Source: Flavobacteriaceae bacterium
Lineage (GTDB): Bacteria > Bacteroidota > Bacteroidia > Flavobacteriales > Flavobacteriaceae
Reading direction: 5' to 3'
Length of the DNA stretch: 64,000 nucleotides
Assembly (NCBI GenBank): GCA_002707025.1
Contig: PALG01000033.1
Coordinates: 175,639 to 239,638, forward strand
This document shows, one piece after another, positions 8,619 to 17,675 of this stretch. Every line of letters begins with the position of its first letter. The first letter of the stretch is position 1. The notes under the pieces were generated by a model. It saw only the letters and a list, made by a program, of their open reading frames with translations, ran no database searches and was not told the origin of the DNA. The position numbers and the translations under genes are program-made.

Positions 8619-9883
8619 GATTCGGTTTTTTCGAGGTCGAATACCTTATTGATCAATTCAATGCTGTGATCGGTAGATCCGTTAGCATTTTTCAAGTGAT
8701 TGACCACTTGGGTCGTAATTTTTTGAATAAGCCTATTGGCTAAAATTTCAGCATGTTCTTCGTTAAAGTCAGTAACTTTTTTCTTCTGAAAATCGATTTC
8801 CCCAGCTTTAATTTCTGAAAGCTTTTCTTTTAAGGCTTTCACCGTAGGAATGAATTGACGATGGGAAGCCCATGTAGTAAACTCGGCTTTCACCTCTTCA
8901 ATGATTTTTTTGGCTAGCGGAAGCTGCTCTTGGCGTTGTGCAAGCGTTTGATTGGTCATTTTGGAAAGCTCGTCCAAATGCACAAGTGTAACCAATGGAT
9001 TTTCAGTTACGTCTTCAGAAACATTTTTCGGAATGGAAAGATCCAGAATAAGCAACGGTTTCTTTAAATATAAAAGCTCTTTCGTAATGGTTGCTCTTTG
9101 GGCTCCCGTAGCGACAACTAGCACATCGGTTTGGGCAATTTCACATTGGATATCGGAGTAATCCTTCACCAACAAGTTGAATTTCCCAGCAACTTCTTCT
9201 GCCTTTACCTTGGTCCTATTAATTAAAGTAATGTGTTTGTTTTGGGTGTGCTTGATAAGGTTTTCACAAGTATTCCTTCCTATTTTGCCCACGCCAAACA
9301 ATAAGATGTTCTTTTCAGAAACATAAGGTACGCGTGCCATGATATACTGAACGGCCGCAAAGCTTACCGAGGTAGCTCCCGATGAAATTCCCGTTTCATT
9401 CTTAATACGTTTGCTGGCTTGAATTACCGCATTGGCGAGACGCTCCATATAGGCATTGAGCATGCCTATGTTTTTGGACTGCCGGAAGCTATTTCGCAAC
9501 TGACTAATAATTTCGAAATCCCCTAAAATCTGACTGTCAAGTCCGGTCCCTACCCTAAAAAGATGGGAAACCGCTTCCGCTTCCTCATACACATAGGATA
9601 CTTTTTTAAATTCCTCAACTGTACCTTGGGTATGGTCACATAGTAATTGAATTAATTGATGGGCACTAGGGGCGAATCCATAAATTTCCGTGCGGTTGCA
9701 AGTAGAAATAATACTTACCGAAGAAAAGCCTTTTTTTTGGGCATCTTCCAATAAATCCTTTTGAACATCGCCCGATACGCTAAAATGTCCACGGGTTTCG
9801 GCATCAGCTTTCACATAACTAAGGCCAATGACAAAGAAATTTTCTTTAGAAGCTTGGGTAAAATGTGGTTTTTGGTTTTTCAT
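8615..9883 (-). CDS. hemA: glutamyl-tRNA reductase
   Basis: HemA reduces glutamyl-tRNA(Glu) to glutamate-1-semialdehyde, the first committed step of the C5 heme pathway. The catalytic Cys62 lies in STCNRTEIYGF, the NADPH-binding motif GVGKIGRN is near residue 195, and the C-terminal dimerisation helix covers about 320-415. The next enzyme, HemL, is not in the window. This is the first gene of the operon. Its ATG at 9883 lies 16 bp downstream of a consensus -7 box (minus strand, 9899-9906). Confidence 0.96.
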   Translation of the reverse strand: MKNQKPHFTQASKENFFVIGLSYVKADAETRGHFSVSGDVQKDLLEDAQKKGFSSVSIISTCNRTEIYGFAPSAHQLIQLLCDHTQGTVEEFKKVSYVYEEAEAVSHLFRVGTGLDSQILGDFEIISQLRNSFRQSKNIGMLNAYMERLANAVIQASKRIKNETGISSGATSVSFAAVQYIMARVPYVSEKNILLFGVGKIGRNTCENLIKHTQNKHITLINRTKVKAEEVAGKFNLLVKDYSDIQCEIAQTDVLVVATGAQRATITKELLYLKKPLLILDLSIPKNVSEDVTENPLVTLVHLDELSKMTNQTLAQRQEQLPLAKKIIEEVKAEFTTWASHRQFIPTVKALKEKLSEIKAGEIDFQKKKVTDFNEEHAEILANRLIQKITTQVVNHLKNANGSTDHSIELINKVFDLEKTES

Positions 9884-9898
9884 TTGAATCTAGTGGTG

Positions 9899-9926
9899 CA
9901 AATGTAAAAGAACAGACAACACAAAA
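9899..9926 (-). promoter_or_regulatory. promoter of the hemA operon
   Basis: Read on the minus strand, TACATTTG (9906 to 9899) matches the Bacteroidota -7 box TAnnTTTG, with a TTTTTG run about 15 bp upstream as a possible, slightly close, -33 element. The predicted transcription start would be about 10 bp before the hemA ATG. Confidence 0.5.
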
Positions 9927-10076
9927 ATAACGCTATCCGTATGAATTATATCGAAATGGGTAATTTGAGCTCAAAGTATGACATTTATCAGTTTTTTTGC
10001 CCTATTTTCGATACCTTAGCAGTCAATTGACCCATCATTATTTGGAATAATTCTAAATAAAATACGATTTATTATT

Positions 10077-10967
10077 TTGGAACCTAAAAAAAGTATCGCT
10101 CAAGGAATTTACGAAGAAGTGGTTGTCGACGAAGGTATTTTTGTACTGAAGTTTTTAAACGATACTACTGAAAATCAAATTTTTAAACGGGAAATAAGCA
10201 CCCAATTTATTCAATTTCATTTCTGCGGAAAGGGCTTGGTACAGTTTGAATTCAATCAAGGAAATTACCAGCTTCCGCTTCAGGAGGATCACTCGTTATT
10301 ATTGTATAATCCGAAAATGGATTTGCCGTTATCGCTTTCGCTTCCCCCAAAAAGTTGGGTAATTTCTATTTTATTGCCCATCAAGAACCTGCATCAGCTT
10401 TTTTCCAAAGAGGCCAATTATATCCCCTTCCTAAGTGAAGAAAACAAATCGCACAAATATTATAAAGACGAATTAATTTCACCTTCGATGTCCATTGTAC
10501 TGAGTCAGTTGCTACAATTTAACCTACATCCTGTTGTAAAACCATTGTATTTTAAAGCCAAGGTGTATGAACTCTTAAGTCTTTATTTTAATGTGCCACA
10601 GGATATGGACGTAGAGCAATGTCCCTATTTAAATGATGAAGAAAACATTCAAAAAATAAAAAAAGCCAAGGATATTATTATTGAGCGCATGGCCGAACCG
10701 CCTACGCTTCAAGAATTGGCTCAAGAGATTAACTTGCCCATTAACAAACTAAAGGAAGGTTTTAAGCAGGTATATGGAGATCCTGTCTTTAGCTTTTTGT
10801 TTGATTATAAAATGGAAGTGGCTCGCCAATTATTGGCAGGGGGCTCACTCAATGTAAACGAAGTAGGGTTAAGAGTAGGGTATAGTACCGCCAGTCATTT
10901 TATTGCGGCTTTTAAAAAGAAATATGGGGTCACCCCCAAAAAGTTTGTGATGAGTCTTTCTTCATAA
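10077..10967 (+). CDS. AraC-family transcriptional regulator next to the heme genes
   Basis: This 296-residue protein has an N-terminal sensor half and a C-terminal AraC helix-turn-helix domain (about 200-293). Visible HTH parts are PTLQELAQEINLPINKLKEGFK and the second helix pair NEVGLRVGYSTASHFIAAFKKKYGVTPKKF. It lies between the divergent hemA operon and hemH, a placement I associate with flavobacterial heme loci, so it is a plausible regulator of tetrapyrrole synthesis; the ligand is unknown. No ATG fits the start. The likely codon is TTG at 10077, giving EPKKSIAQG, with ATT codons just before it; this start is uncertain. Confidence 0.88.
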   Translation: MEPKKSIAQGIYEEVVVDEGIFVLKFLNDTTENQIFKREISTQFIQFHFCGKGLVQFEFNQGNYQLPLQEDHSLLLYNPKMDLPLSLSLPPKSWVISILLPIKNLHQLFSKEANYIPFLSEENKSHKYYKDELISPSMSIVLSQLLQFNLHPVVKPLYFKAKVYELLSLYFNVPQDMDVEQCPYLNDEENIQKIKKAKDIIIERMAEPPTLQELAQEINLPINKLKEGFKQVYGDPVFSFLFDYKMEVARQLLAGGSLNVNEVGLRVGYSTASHFIAAFKKKYGVTPKKFVMSLSS

Positions 10968-11023
10968 GAAAAGCCGATACAAAAATGATAAAGTTTGATG
11001 CTTTTTTAAGAATTACTAACCTA

Positions 11024-11046
11024 AGCCTTGTTAATTTTGTAAGGCT
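11024..11046 (+). promoter_or_regulatory. hemH promoter with overlapping inverted repeat
   Basis: TAATTTTG at 11032-11039 fits the -7 box TAnnTTTG and lies 18 bp before the hemH ATG; I see no good -33 box. It is flanked exactly by an inverted repeat, AGCCTT (11024-11029) and AAGGCT (11041-11046), so a bound repressor would cover the promoter. The site may instead form an RNA hairpin. Confidence 0.4.
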
Positions 11047-11057
11047 AAAGAAAGACT

Positions 11058-12098
11058 ATGAAAAAAGGAGTACTACTTGTTAATTTGGGATCACCCGATA
11101 GTACCGATCCTAAGGATGTAAAAAAATACTTAGATGAATTTTTGATGGATCCCCGTGTGATCGATGTGCCCCGTTGGGCCCGTATTTTATTGGTTCGGGG
11201 CATTATTTTGAATACCCGCCCTAAAAAGTCTGCGGAAGCCTACCAGAAAATTTGGTGGGAAGAAGGTTCTCCTTTAATCGTTATTTCTGAAAGGTTACAG
11301 GCAAAAATTCAGCAACAGGTAACTATTCCAGTGGCGTTAGCCATGCGATATGGAAGCATGACCTTGCAAAAAGGGTTGCAAGAACTGAAAGATCAAGGCG
11401 TGACCCATACCTTGGTTATTCCTTTATACCCTCAGTTTGCCATGGCAACTACCGAAACCATTAACGTTAAAGTTGCCGAGCTTCAAAAGCAGTTTTTCCC
11501 TAACATGGAAATTTCTTCCTTACCCGCATTCTATCATCGGGAGGATTATATCGATATTCTTTCGAAAAGCATTTCCGAAGCTTTGGAAGGAAAAGACATA
11601 GAGCACCTTTTGTTTAGTTATCATGGAGTGCCAGAGCGACACATCCGAAAGAGTGATATTACGAATGGACATTGCAAAATAGACGGTCAATGTTGTAAGA
11701 CGCCTTCGGAAGCGCATCAATTTTGCTACCGCCACCAATGTTTGGACACCACTCGACAGGTAGCGCAAAAATTACACTTGAAAGAAGGGACTTATTCTAC
11801 TTCTTTTCAGTCGCGTTTAGGGTTCGATCCATGGTTGCAACCCTATACCGATAGAACGATAGAGCGTTATGGAAAACAAGGAATGAAGAAATTGGCAATC
11901 GTGACTCCCGCTTTTGTGAGTGATTGTTTAGAGACTTTGGAAGAAATAGCGATGGAGGGAGAGGAAATTTTTCACGAAGTAGGAGGAAAAGAGTTTACCA
12001 CCATCCCTTGCCTTAACGATCGTGATGATTTTGCAAAATTACTATCCCAATGGATAGAAGAATGGCAACTAAAAGACGTTAAAACTGCAATAGCCTAG
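11058..12098 (+). CDS. hemH: ferrochelatase
   Basis: HemH inserts Fe2+ into protoporphyrin IX, the last step of heme synthesis. The N terminus KKGVLLVNLGSPDSTDPKDVKKYLDEFLMDP is typical. The active-site His is in LLFSYHGVPERHIRKSDI (about residue 190) and the conserved Glu in the C-terminal SDCLETLEEIAMEGEEIF. A Cys-containing stretch (HCKIDGQCCKTPSEAHQFCYRHQC, about 208-231) is inserted after the catalytic His, a feature of several bacterial homologues, though I cannot tell whether it holds an Fe-S cluster. It runs straight into the MATE gene. Confidence 0.96.
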   Translation: MKKGVLLVNLGSPDSTDPKDVKKYLDEFLMDPRVIDVPRWARILLVRGIILNTRPKKSAEAYQKIWWEEGSPLIVISERLQAKIQQQVTIPVALAMRYGSMTLQKGLQELKDQGVTHTLVIPLYPQFAMATTETINVKVAELQKQFFPNMEISSLPAFYHREDYIDILSKSISEALEGKDIEHLLFSYHGVPERHIRKSDITNGHCKIDGQCCKTPSEAHQFCYRHQCLDTTRQVAQKLHLKEGTYSTSFQSRLGFDPWLQPYTDRTIERYGKQGMKKLAIVTPAFVSDCLETLEEIAMEGEEIFHEVGGKEFTTIPCLNDRDDFAKLLSQWIEEWQLKDVKTAIA

Positions 12099-13475
12099 AT
12101 GGCAAACCAATCTGTAAAATTAGGGACCGAACCTATTAGCAAACTCTTGGTTCAACAAGCGGTACCTGCATCGATAGGAATTTTAGTCATGTCCCTAAAC
12201 ATGATTGTGGATACTATTTTTGTAGGACGTTGGTTGGGACCCTTGGCCATTTCAGCCATTACGGTAGTGATTCCCGTAACTTTTTTTATTGGCGCTATCG
12301 GTTTGGCCGTAGGAATTGGTGGAAGCTCGGTATTGTCAAGAGCTTTGGGAGCCGAAAACCATAAGAAAGCCTTGAAGGTGTTTGGTAATCAAGTCACCTT
12401 AACTTTTTTTGCTACGGGTCTACTAGCCTCGATAGGGCTCTTATTTCAAAATCAGCTGATTGAATTTTTTGGGGCAGACGATTCTTTCAAAGAACTAGCA
12501 CTTACCTACTATCGAATCGTGATGTATGGAATTGTGATGTTGGCCATGTGCATGATGGGGAATAATGTGATTCGTGCCGAAGGAAAACCCAAGTTTGCCA
12601 TGTATGCCATGATGCTTCCTTCCATTGGGAATATTTTTATGGATTGGCTACTCATTAAGGTTTTTGATATGGGCATGGAAGGGGCCGCATGGGCTACTTT
12701 TATTAGCTATGGGGTTTGTTTTGCTTTTATCTTTTGGTTTTTTGTTGCCAGAAGTGAACTGCGTCTTAATTTAAAATCCTTTTTGCTGGATCGTAAGATT
12801 GTGAAGGAAATTAATTCGTTGAGTTTTGTCACCTTAGCCCGTCAAGGAACCATTTCGGTACTTACGGTACTCTTGAATAATATTTTAATTACTTATGGTG
12901 ATGCGTTGGATGTGGCTTCCTACGGAATTATCAATCGGATGCTCATGTTTGCACTATTTCCGGTTATCGGGGTTAACCAAGGGTTTATGCCTATTGCGGG
13001 ATATAATTATGGTGCCCAGAAATTTGCTCGGGTACGGGAATCGATTCAAATTTCCATTAAGTATTCGGGAATTTTGGCACTCATCATTTTTGTGGTGATT
13101 ATGGCTTTCCCTGCTGAAATAGTTTCCATATTCATTAGCAATTCTGAAGGAATGGATGCTGAAACCTTGACCAATAACGAAGAAATCCTCAAGAGAACCC
13201 CTGGGGCCCTACGATGGGTGTTTGCAGCAACTCCAGTAATAGTGATTCAGCTAATAGGGGCTTCTTACTTCCAAGCCATAGGAAGGGCTACGCCAGCTTT
13301 ATTGTTAAGCTTGACGAAGCAAGGATTCTTTTTAATTCCACTGTTATTTATTTTACCGCCCTTTTTAGGTGTTTGGGGTGTTTGGTATGCGTTTCCTATA
13401 GCCGATGTCCTCTCTACCATTGTAACGGGCTATTATTTAAGGAAGTCCGTAAAAAAAGTATTGGTGACAAAATAA
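12099..13475 (+). CDS. MATE-family efflux transporter
   Basis: This 458-residue protein has about twelve hydrophobic segments and the MATE repeat pattern: PASIGILVMSLNMIVDTIFVGRWLG in the first half and the ARQGTISVLTVLLNNILITYGD stretch at the start of the second. MATE proteins export organic cations or other toxic compounds in exchange for Na+ or H+. The ATG follows the hemH stop with no gap, so the two genes are co-transcribed. Export of a porphyrin-related compound is an attractive but unsupported idea. Confidence 0.92.
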   Translation: MANQSVKLGTEPISKLLVQQAVPASIGILVMSLNMIVDTIFVGRWLGPLAISAITVVIPVTFFIGAIGLAVGIGGSSVLSRALGAENHKKALKVFGNQVTLTFFATGLLASIGLLFQNQLIEFFGADDSFKELALTYYRIVMYGIVMLAMCMMGNNVIRAEGKPKFAMYAMMLPSIGNIFMDWLLIKVFDMGMEGAAWATFISYGVCFAFIFWFFVARSELRLNLKSFLLDRKIVKEINSLSFVTLARQGTISVLTVLLNNILITYGDALDVASYGIINRMLMFALFPVIGVNQGFMPIAGYNYGAQKFARVRESIQISIKYSGILALIIFVVIMAFPAEIVSIFISNSEGMDAETLTNNEEILKRTPGALRWVFAATPVIVIQLIGASYFQAIGRATPALLLSLTKQGFFLIPLLFILPPFLGVWGVWYAFPIADVLSTIVTGYYLRKSVKKVLVTK

Positions 13476-13502
13476 AAAAGGAGCTTTCGTAAAGCTCCTT
13501 TT
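13476..13502. terminator. bidirectional intrinsic terminator
   Basis: Perfect 12-bp arms AAAAGGAGCTTT and AAAGCTCCTTTT with a CGT loop lie between the convergent MATE gene and the M13 peptidase gene. The A and T runs on both sides allow it to serve both strands. Confidence 0.88.
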
Positions 13503-13523
13503 CTGTACTAAATTTTAGAAAAC

Positions 13524-15590
13524 TTACCAGATTCGTACCCGATCTTCTGGGGCGATATACATACTATCTCCTTCTTTGATATTGAAAGCTTCGTAGAAAG
13601 CATCAATGTTCAATAAAGGTTGTGTAGCTCTGTAGCGGCCCGGTGAGTGTGGATCGGTTTGTATTTGAGTACGGGTGTATTCCTCGGTTTGTTTGGTTCT
13701 CCAAACGGTAGCCCAACTCATAAAGAAACGTTGCTCTGGAGTAAACCCGTCGATCTTGTCGGGTCTTCCATTTTCTTTATAGTAGCGTTGTAAACCATCG
13801 TAAGCTCCCAGAAGGCCCCCTAAGTCACCAATATTTTCACCGGAAGTGAATGCCCCATTAATATATAGGCTATCCAATACTTCAATCTGATCATACTGTT
13901 CTGCCAATTTGTTTACTCGTTCGGTAAACTTGGTTAAATCGTCTTCGGTCCACCAGTTCACTAAGTTACCATTAGCATCAAAACGGGCACCACTATCGTC
14001 GAAAGCATGGGAAATTTCATGTCCAATTACAGCACCTATCCCACCATAGTTTACGGCCTCATCAGCTTTGTAATCATAAAAAGGAGGTTGTAGAATAGCC
14101 GCAGGGAATACAATTTCATTATTGAAAGGATTGAAGTATGCATTCACGGTTTGTGGAGACATACCCCATTCGGTCCTATCTACAGGTTCGTTGATACGGC
14201 TTAAATTATCTTCCAATTGCCATTGGGAGACAGCCACCATATTTTCGTAATAACTATTTTCTGGTTTTACAGCTAAAGTAGAATAGTCTTCCCATTTATC
14301 GGGATACCCAATTTTTACGGTAAACTTATCCAGTTTTTCAATCGCCTTTAATTTGGTGGTATCACTCATCCAATCCAATTGTTGTACCCTGCCTTTGAAG
14401 GCTTCAATAACATTGGCGATCATGTCTTCCGCTTTGGCTTTCGCTTCTGGCGGGAACATTTCGTCTACATATAATTTTCCTACCGCTTCCCCTACCGTTC
14501 CATTTACGGTAGAAAGTGCACGCTCGTTGGCAGGTTTTTGTTTTTTTGCCCCCCTTAAGGTTTTTCCGTAGAAATCCCAATTGGCTTTTTCAATTTCGGT
14601 AGATAATAAACCAGCATTGCTATTTAGGGTAGCCCATCGCATGACGGTTTTCCAAGTAGCTAAGTCTCCTTCTTTAAAGGTTTTTTGTACTACTCCCATG
14701 TATTTAGGCTGCATCACCATGACCGTGTCTACGGTTTTGGTCACGCCAAGATCCTTAAATGCTTGTTCCCAAGAAACGGCTGGAACCATTTCCTGTACCT
14801 GTTTCATAGAACGTGGGTTATTGAAATTTCTGAAATCCCTACTCGCTACTTTATCCAAGCGAGGTTCGGCCAACTTGGTCTCAAAAGCCAAGATGGTTTC
14901 TGCTTGTGTACGGGCTTCTGCTTCCGAATCGCCTAAAAACTGAAGCATACGGGTAATGTGGTCTACATATTGCTGACGGATTTCCACCGACTTAGCATCA
15001 TCATTTAGATAGTAATCCCGCTCGGGAAGTCCCAGTCCTCCAGGAGTAATGTAGCAAGCGTTCATAGAACTGTCGTTAGGATCTGAAAAAGCGGCTACTC
15101 CAAAGAATGGTTGTGATACTTCCGCTGCATTTTCAGTCATAACCTTTTGGAACTCCTCCATCGAGCTAATACCTTCAATTTTTTCCAAAATGGGAAGAAT
15201 AGGCTGGATGCCCGCTTCATTTCTAGCCACAGTATCCAATTCCGACTCAAAAATCATCAAGGCCTTGGCTTGATCGGTATTAGGGGCATATTTGTCACTT
15301 TCTTTTGCTGTCTTCAAAATGGAAAGCATGTCTTCGTCTGTTTTTTCACGAAGAATGGTAAATCCACCCCAACGGGTTTCATCATCCGGAATTTCGGTAT
15401 TTTTCATCCAGCTTCCGTTGACGTAACTGTAAAAATCGTTTTTTGGATTCACGGTGGTGTCCATATTGGCGAGGATGATTCCGCGTGGTTCCGTGTCTGT
15501 TTGCGCCGTCTCTTTTTTCTCTTCACATGCAGTGAAGGTCACGGCAAGAATTCCTAGGAACAGTGAACTCTTATACATTATTTGTTTCAT
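13524..15590 (-). CDS. M13-family (neprilysin/PepO-like) metallopeptidase, lipoprotein
   Basis: The zinc-binding motif HEISH (in GAVIGHEISHAFDD) and the third ligand and catalytic Asp in GENIGDLGGLLGAY identify an M13 peptidase. The C-terminal end RVRIW is also typical. The mature protein starts after a lipobox (LAVTFTAC), so it is probably anchored in the periplasm or outer membrane. I place the start at the ATG at 15590 because it directly precedes the signal sequence KQIMYKSSLFLGILAV; a longer open frame upstream to 15677 adds 29 non-signal-like residues. The length is 688 residues. M13 enzymes cleave oligopeptides. Confidence 0.93.
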   Translation of the reverse strand: MKQIMYKSSLFLGILAVTFTACEEKKETAQTDTEPRGIILANMDTTVNPKNDFYSYVNGSWMKNTEIPDDETRWGGFTILREKTDEDMLSILKTAKESDKYAPNTDQAKALMIFESELDTVARNEAGIQPILPILEKIEGISSMEEFQKVMTENAAEVSQPFFGVAAFSDPNDSSMNACYITPGGLGLPERDYYLNDDAKSVEIRQQYVDHITRMLQFLGDSEAEARTQAETILAFETKLAEPRLDKVASRDFRNFNNPRSMKQVQEMVPAVSWEQAFKDLGVTKTVDTVMVMQPKYMGVVQKTFKEGDLATWKTVMRWATLNSNAGLLSTEIEKANWDFYGKTLRGAKKQKPANERALSTVNGTVGEAVGKLYVDEMFPPEAKAKAEDMIANVIEAFKGRVQQLDWMSDTTKLKAIEKLDKFTVKIGYPDKWEDYSTLAVKPENSYYENMVAVSQWQLEDNLSRINEPVDRTEWGMSPQTVNAYFNPFNNEIVFPAAILQPPFYDYKADEAVNYGGIGAVIGHEISHAFDDSGARFDANGNLVNWWTEDDLTKFTERVNKLAEQYDQIEVLDSLYINGAFTSGENIGDLGGLLGAYDGLQRYYKENGRPDKIDGFTPEQRFFMSWATVWRTKQTEEYTRTQIQTDPHSPGRYRATQPLLNIDAFYEAFNIKEGDSMYIAPEDRVRIW

Positions 15591-15684
15591 GGGTAAAATA
15601 TTTGAAATAAAGGAAGAGGGATTGCCCTTGGTTTCCATCTTCGTTGGGTTTGTAAATCGATTGGTTGGGCATTTCATATTGTAA

Positions 15685-15698
15685 GTCTTTTAAAAGAC
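15685..15698. repeat. 14-bp perfect palindrome upstream of the M13 peptidase
   Basis: GTCTTTTAAAAGAC is a perfect palindrome in the 164-bp gap between the coiled-coil lipoprotein gene and the M13 peptidase gene. It could be a weak terminator of the first or an operator of the second. Confidence 0.35.
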
Positions 15699-15754
15699 GG
15701 GTTTTTATAGGTGATGTTACGTTATAAGTAGCGTTTTATCATATTTGTTACAGG

Positions 15755-16342
15755 CTATTTTTGTTGGTCCTGAAGTTCTAGTTGAAAAATGGAATCACGC
15801 GCTTTTTGCTGCTTTTCCAACTCTTTTTCCTCATTATCTTTCCTTTGTAAATCGATTTTATCCTTTTGCACTTTTTCATCTATCTGAACGACAAAGTTTT
15901 TTACCGCGTTTCGGGTTTCGTCGATTTCATTTTCAATTTTTAAAGAATCAAACCTTCCTTTGTTGGCCTCTTGCTTTAAAAGATGGATACGGGTTTTCAA
16001 AATAGTGAGTCTAGAGCTTACTGCTTGCGAGTTTAAGGTATCTGGAATACTCTTGGAAAGGGAATCGGTTTTAGTAAGTAATTTTTCTGAAACAAGTTTA
16101 ACCCGCTCTAAAGATAAAGTTTGTAAAGCCAGCACTTCATTTTGAAAATCATTGTAAATAGGCCAGTCTTCCAAAATGGCTTGCGTATTGGCACTTACCT
16201 TCGGAAAGCGGAAAGAATTCTTTCCGTAGAGGGTCGTGTCTTTAACTACAGTTACCGGTACTTTTTGTTCTTCTTTCGAATTAGTATCGTTGCAGGAAAC
16301 CCCTAAAATGCTAAAACTCAAAAAAATGATGAAAAATCGCAT
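15755..16342 (-). CDS. putative lipoprotein with long coiled coil
   Basis: I do not recognise this 195-residue protein. The start at 16342 gives RFFIIFLSFSILGVSC, a lipoprotein signal with a GVSC lipobox; a longer open frame adds 13 unlikely residues. The rest is helical and charged, with heptad-like Leu spacing (about 60-130). The C-terminal quarter is very rich in Lys, Glu, Asp and Gln (QRKDNEEKELEKQQKARD) and is probably a coiled coil. A -7 box (TATATTTG, minus strand, 16366 to 16359) lies about 16 bp upstream. No function can be given. Confidence 0.7.
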   Translation of the reverse strand: MRFFIIFLSFSILGVSCNDTNSKEEQKVPVTVVKDTTLYGKNSFRFPKVSANTQAILEDWPIYNDFQNEVLALQTLSLERVKLVSEKLLTKTDSLSKSIPDTLNSQAVSSRLTILKTRIHLLKQEANKGRFDSLKIENEIDETRNAVKNFVVQIDEKVQKDKIDLQRKDNEEKELEKQQKARDSIFQLELQDQQK

Positions 16343-16358
16343 GCCTAAAATTGTCTCG

Positions 16359-16366
16359 CAAATATA
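16359..16366 (-). promoter_or_regulatory. -7 box of the coiled-coil lipoprotein gene
   Basis: TATATTTG on the minus strand matches TAnnTTTG and lies 16 bp before the ATG at 16342. I found no convincing -33 box at the normal spacing. Confidence 0.35.
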
Positions 16367-16447
16367 AAGTACTTGCGGCAAAGTTGTCTTAAAATTTATC
16401 TAAAAGCATTTCGATATGGTTATCTTTACATTCATTTAGAAAAAATC

Positions 16448-17395
16448 ATGAAAAAAAGAATTCTTATCATAGGGGCCTGTGGGCAAATAGGTACCGAACT
16501 TACTGCAAAACTTAGGGAAAAATATTCGTCACATAAAGTGATCGCCAGTGACATTCGAGAAGGGGAACCCGAATTAATGGAAAGTGGTCCTTTTGAGATC
16601 TTGGATGCCACCAATTATAGTGCGATTGAAGATATTGTGATCCGTCATGAAATTACCGATGTGTATTTAATGGCCGCCATGCTTTCGGCGACTGCCGAAA
16701 AATTCCCTATGAAGGCTTGGTCTTTAAATATGGATTCGCTTTTTAATGTGTTGAACCTAGCCAAGGAAGGAAAGATTTCCAAAATCTTTTGGCCTTCTAG
16801 CATCGCTGTTTTTGGTCCTACCACGCCAAAAACCAATACGCCTCAAAGAACGATCATGGAGCCTAGTACGGTGTACGGTATTAGTAAACAAACGGGGGAA
16901 CGCTGGTGCGAATACTACCATAAAAAATATGGAGTGGATGTGCGCAGTGTGCGTTACCCAGGCCTTATTAGCTATAAAACACTTCCAGGAGGAGGTACCA
17001 CAGATTATGCCGTGGATATTTACCACAAAGCACTAAAACACGGCAAATATATTTGCTTCTTGAATGCGGAAACGACCTTGCCGATGATGTTTATGGACGA
17101 TGCTATAAATGCTACGATAGGAATCATGGAAGCCCCTGAAAATTCTATCAAAATAAGGAGTTCTTATAACTTAGCTGCCATTAGTTTTGACCCAGAAGAA
17201 ATCACCCAAAGTATCCAAAAACATCTGCCTAATTTTTCAATTGCTTACGAACCCGACTTCCGACAGGAAATAGCCGATAGTTGGCCACAAAGTATCGACG
17301 ACTCTGAAGCGAGAACCGATTGGGGCTGGAAACATGAGTTTTCCTTGGAAGACATGACCCAAATTATGTTGGAAAACCTGAAAGCTAATTATTGA
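16448..17395 (+). CDS. NAD-dependent epimerase/dehydratase-family protein, probable L-threonine 3-dehydrogenase (SDR type)
   Basis: This 315-residue extended SDR has the nucleotide motif GACGQIGTE near residue 9, WPSSIAVFGPTTP carrying the active-site Ser, and the YGISKQTGE Tyr-x-x-x-Lys pair near residue 143. GLISYKTLPGGGTTDYAVDIYHKAL and MPMMFMDDAINATIG resemble SDR-type threonine dehydrogenases known from cold-adapted flavobacteria, which oxidise L-threonine to 2-amino-3-ketobutyrate. I chose the ATG at 16448; an upstream frame to 16373 adds 25 residues that do not fit the fold. A UDP-sugar epimerase is less likely but not excluded. Confidence 0.85.
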   Translation: MKKRILIIGACGQIGTELTAKLREKYSSHKVIASDIREGEPELMESGPFEILDATNYSAIEDIVIRHEITDVYLMAAMLSATAEKFPMKAWSLNMDSLFNVLNLAKEGKISKIFWPSSIAVFGPTTPKTNTPQRTIMEPSTVYGISKQTGERWCEYYHKKYGVDVRSVRYPGLISYKTLPGGGTTDYAVDIYHKALKHGKYICFLNAETTLPMMFMDDAINATIGIMEAPENSIKIRSSYNLAAISFDPEEITQSIQKHLPNFSIAYEPDFRQEIADSWPQSIDDSEARTDWGWKHEFSLEDMTQIMLENLKANY

Positions 17396-17419
17396 GATAA
17401 AGCCAACGTTTCGGCAACG

Positions 17420-17446
17420 CATAAAAAGACCGCTCTTTCGAGCGGT
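17420..17446 (-). terminator. terminator hairpin between tdh-like gene and tRNA-Arg
   Basis: ACCGCTC (17429-17435) and GAGCGGT (17440-17446) pair around a TTTC loop. On the minus strand the hairpin is followed by CTTTTTAT, so it best serves the tRNA-Arg transcript; on the plus strand it follows the dehydrogenase gene. Confidence 0.7.
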
Positions 17447-17459
17447 GTTGTGCATTAAG

Positions 17460-17531
17460 TAGCCTCGCTAGGAATCGAACCTAGATCTAAAGTTTAGGAA
17501 ACTTCTATTCTATCCATTGAACTACGAGGCC
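17460..17531 (-). tRNA. tRNA-Arg (CCT)
   Basis: The minus strand folds as a cloverleaf of 72 nt. The acceptor GGCCTCG pairs with CGAGGCT (one G-U), U8 is in place, the D stem is GTTC/GAAT, the anticodon stem is GAAGT/ACTTT around loop TTCCTAA, and the T arm is CTAGG-TTCGATT-CCTAG. The anticodon CCT reads the Arg codon AGG. The CCA end is not encoded. Confidence 0.93.
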
Positions 17532-17554
17532 AATATTTTCCAAAATTAAACATA

Positions 17555-17587
17555 AAAAAAAGAGCTACAAATTTGTTGCTCTTTTTT
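17555..17587 (-). terminator. A/T-flanked hairpin terminator
   Basis: AGAGC-T-ACAAA (17561-17571) pairs with TTTGT-T-GCTCT (17572-17582) and is flanked by A7 and T6 runs. It lies downstream of the minus-strand membrane protein gene at 17676-18044 and upstream of tRNA-Arg. Confidence 0.6.
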
Positions 17588-17675
17588 GCTCCTCCTATTA
17601 GTTCATTATCGAACCGAATTCCACCATTGTTAGAGAATTAACCGAGTTTTATAAGGAGGCTTAGAAGGAGCCACA

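Noticed and set aside
13524..13590. Type IX secretion C-terminal domain on the M13 peptidase
   Set aside because: The protein ends in the normal M13 C terminus (RVRIW), so no sorting domain is present.
15591..15677. N-terminal extension of the M13 peptidase
   Set aside because: It would bury the lipoprotein signal 29 residues inside the protein.
17588..17660. Possible tRNA-Asn pseudogene on the minus strand
   Set aside because: The acceptor-like ends match (CCTCCT and AGGAGGAGC), but D, anticodon and T arms cannot be formed at the right spacing; only the 9-bp end repeat is kept as an observation.
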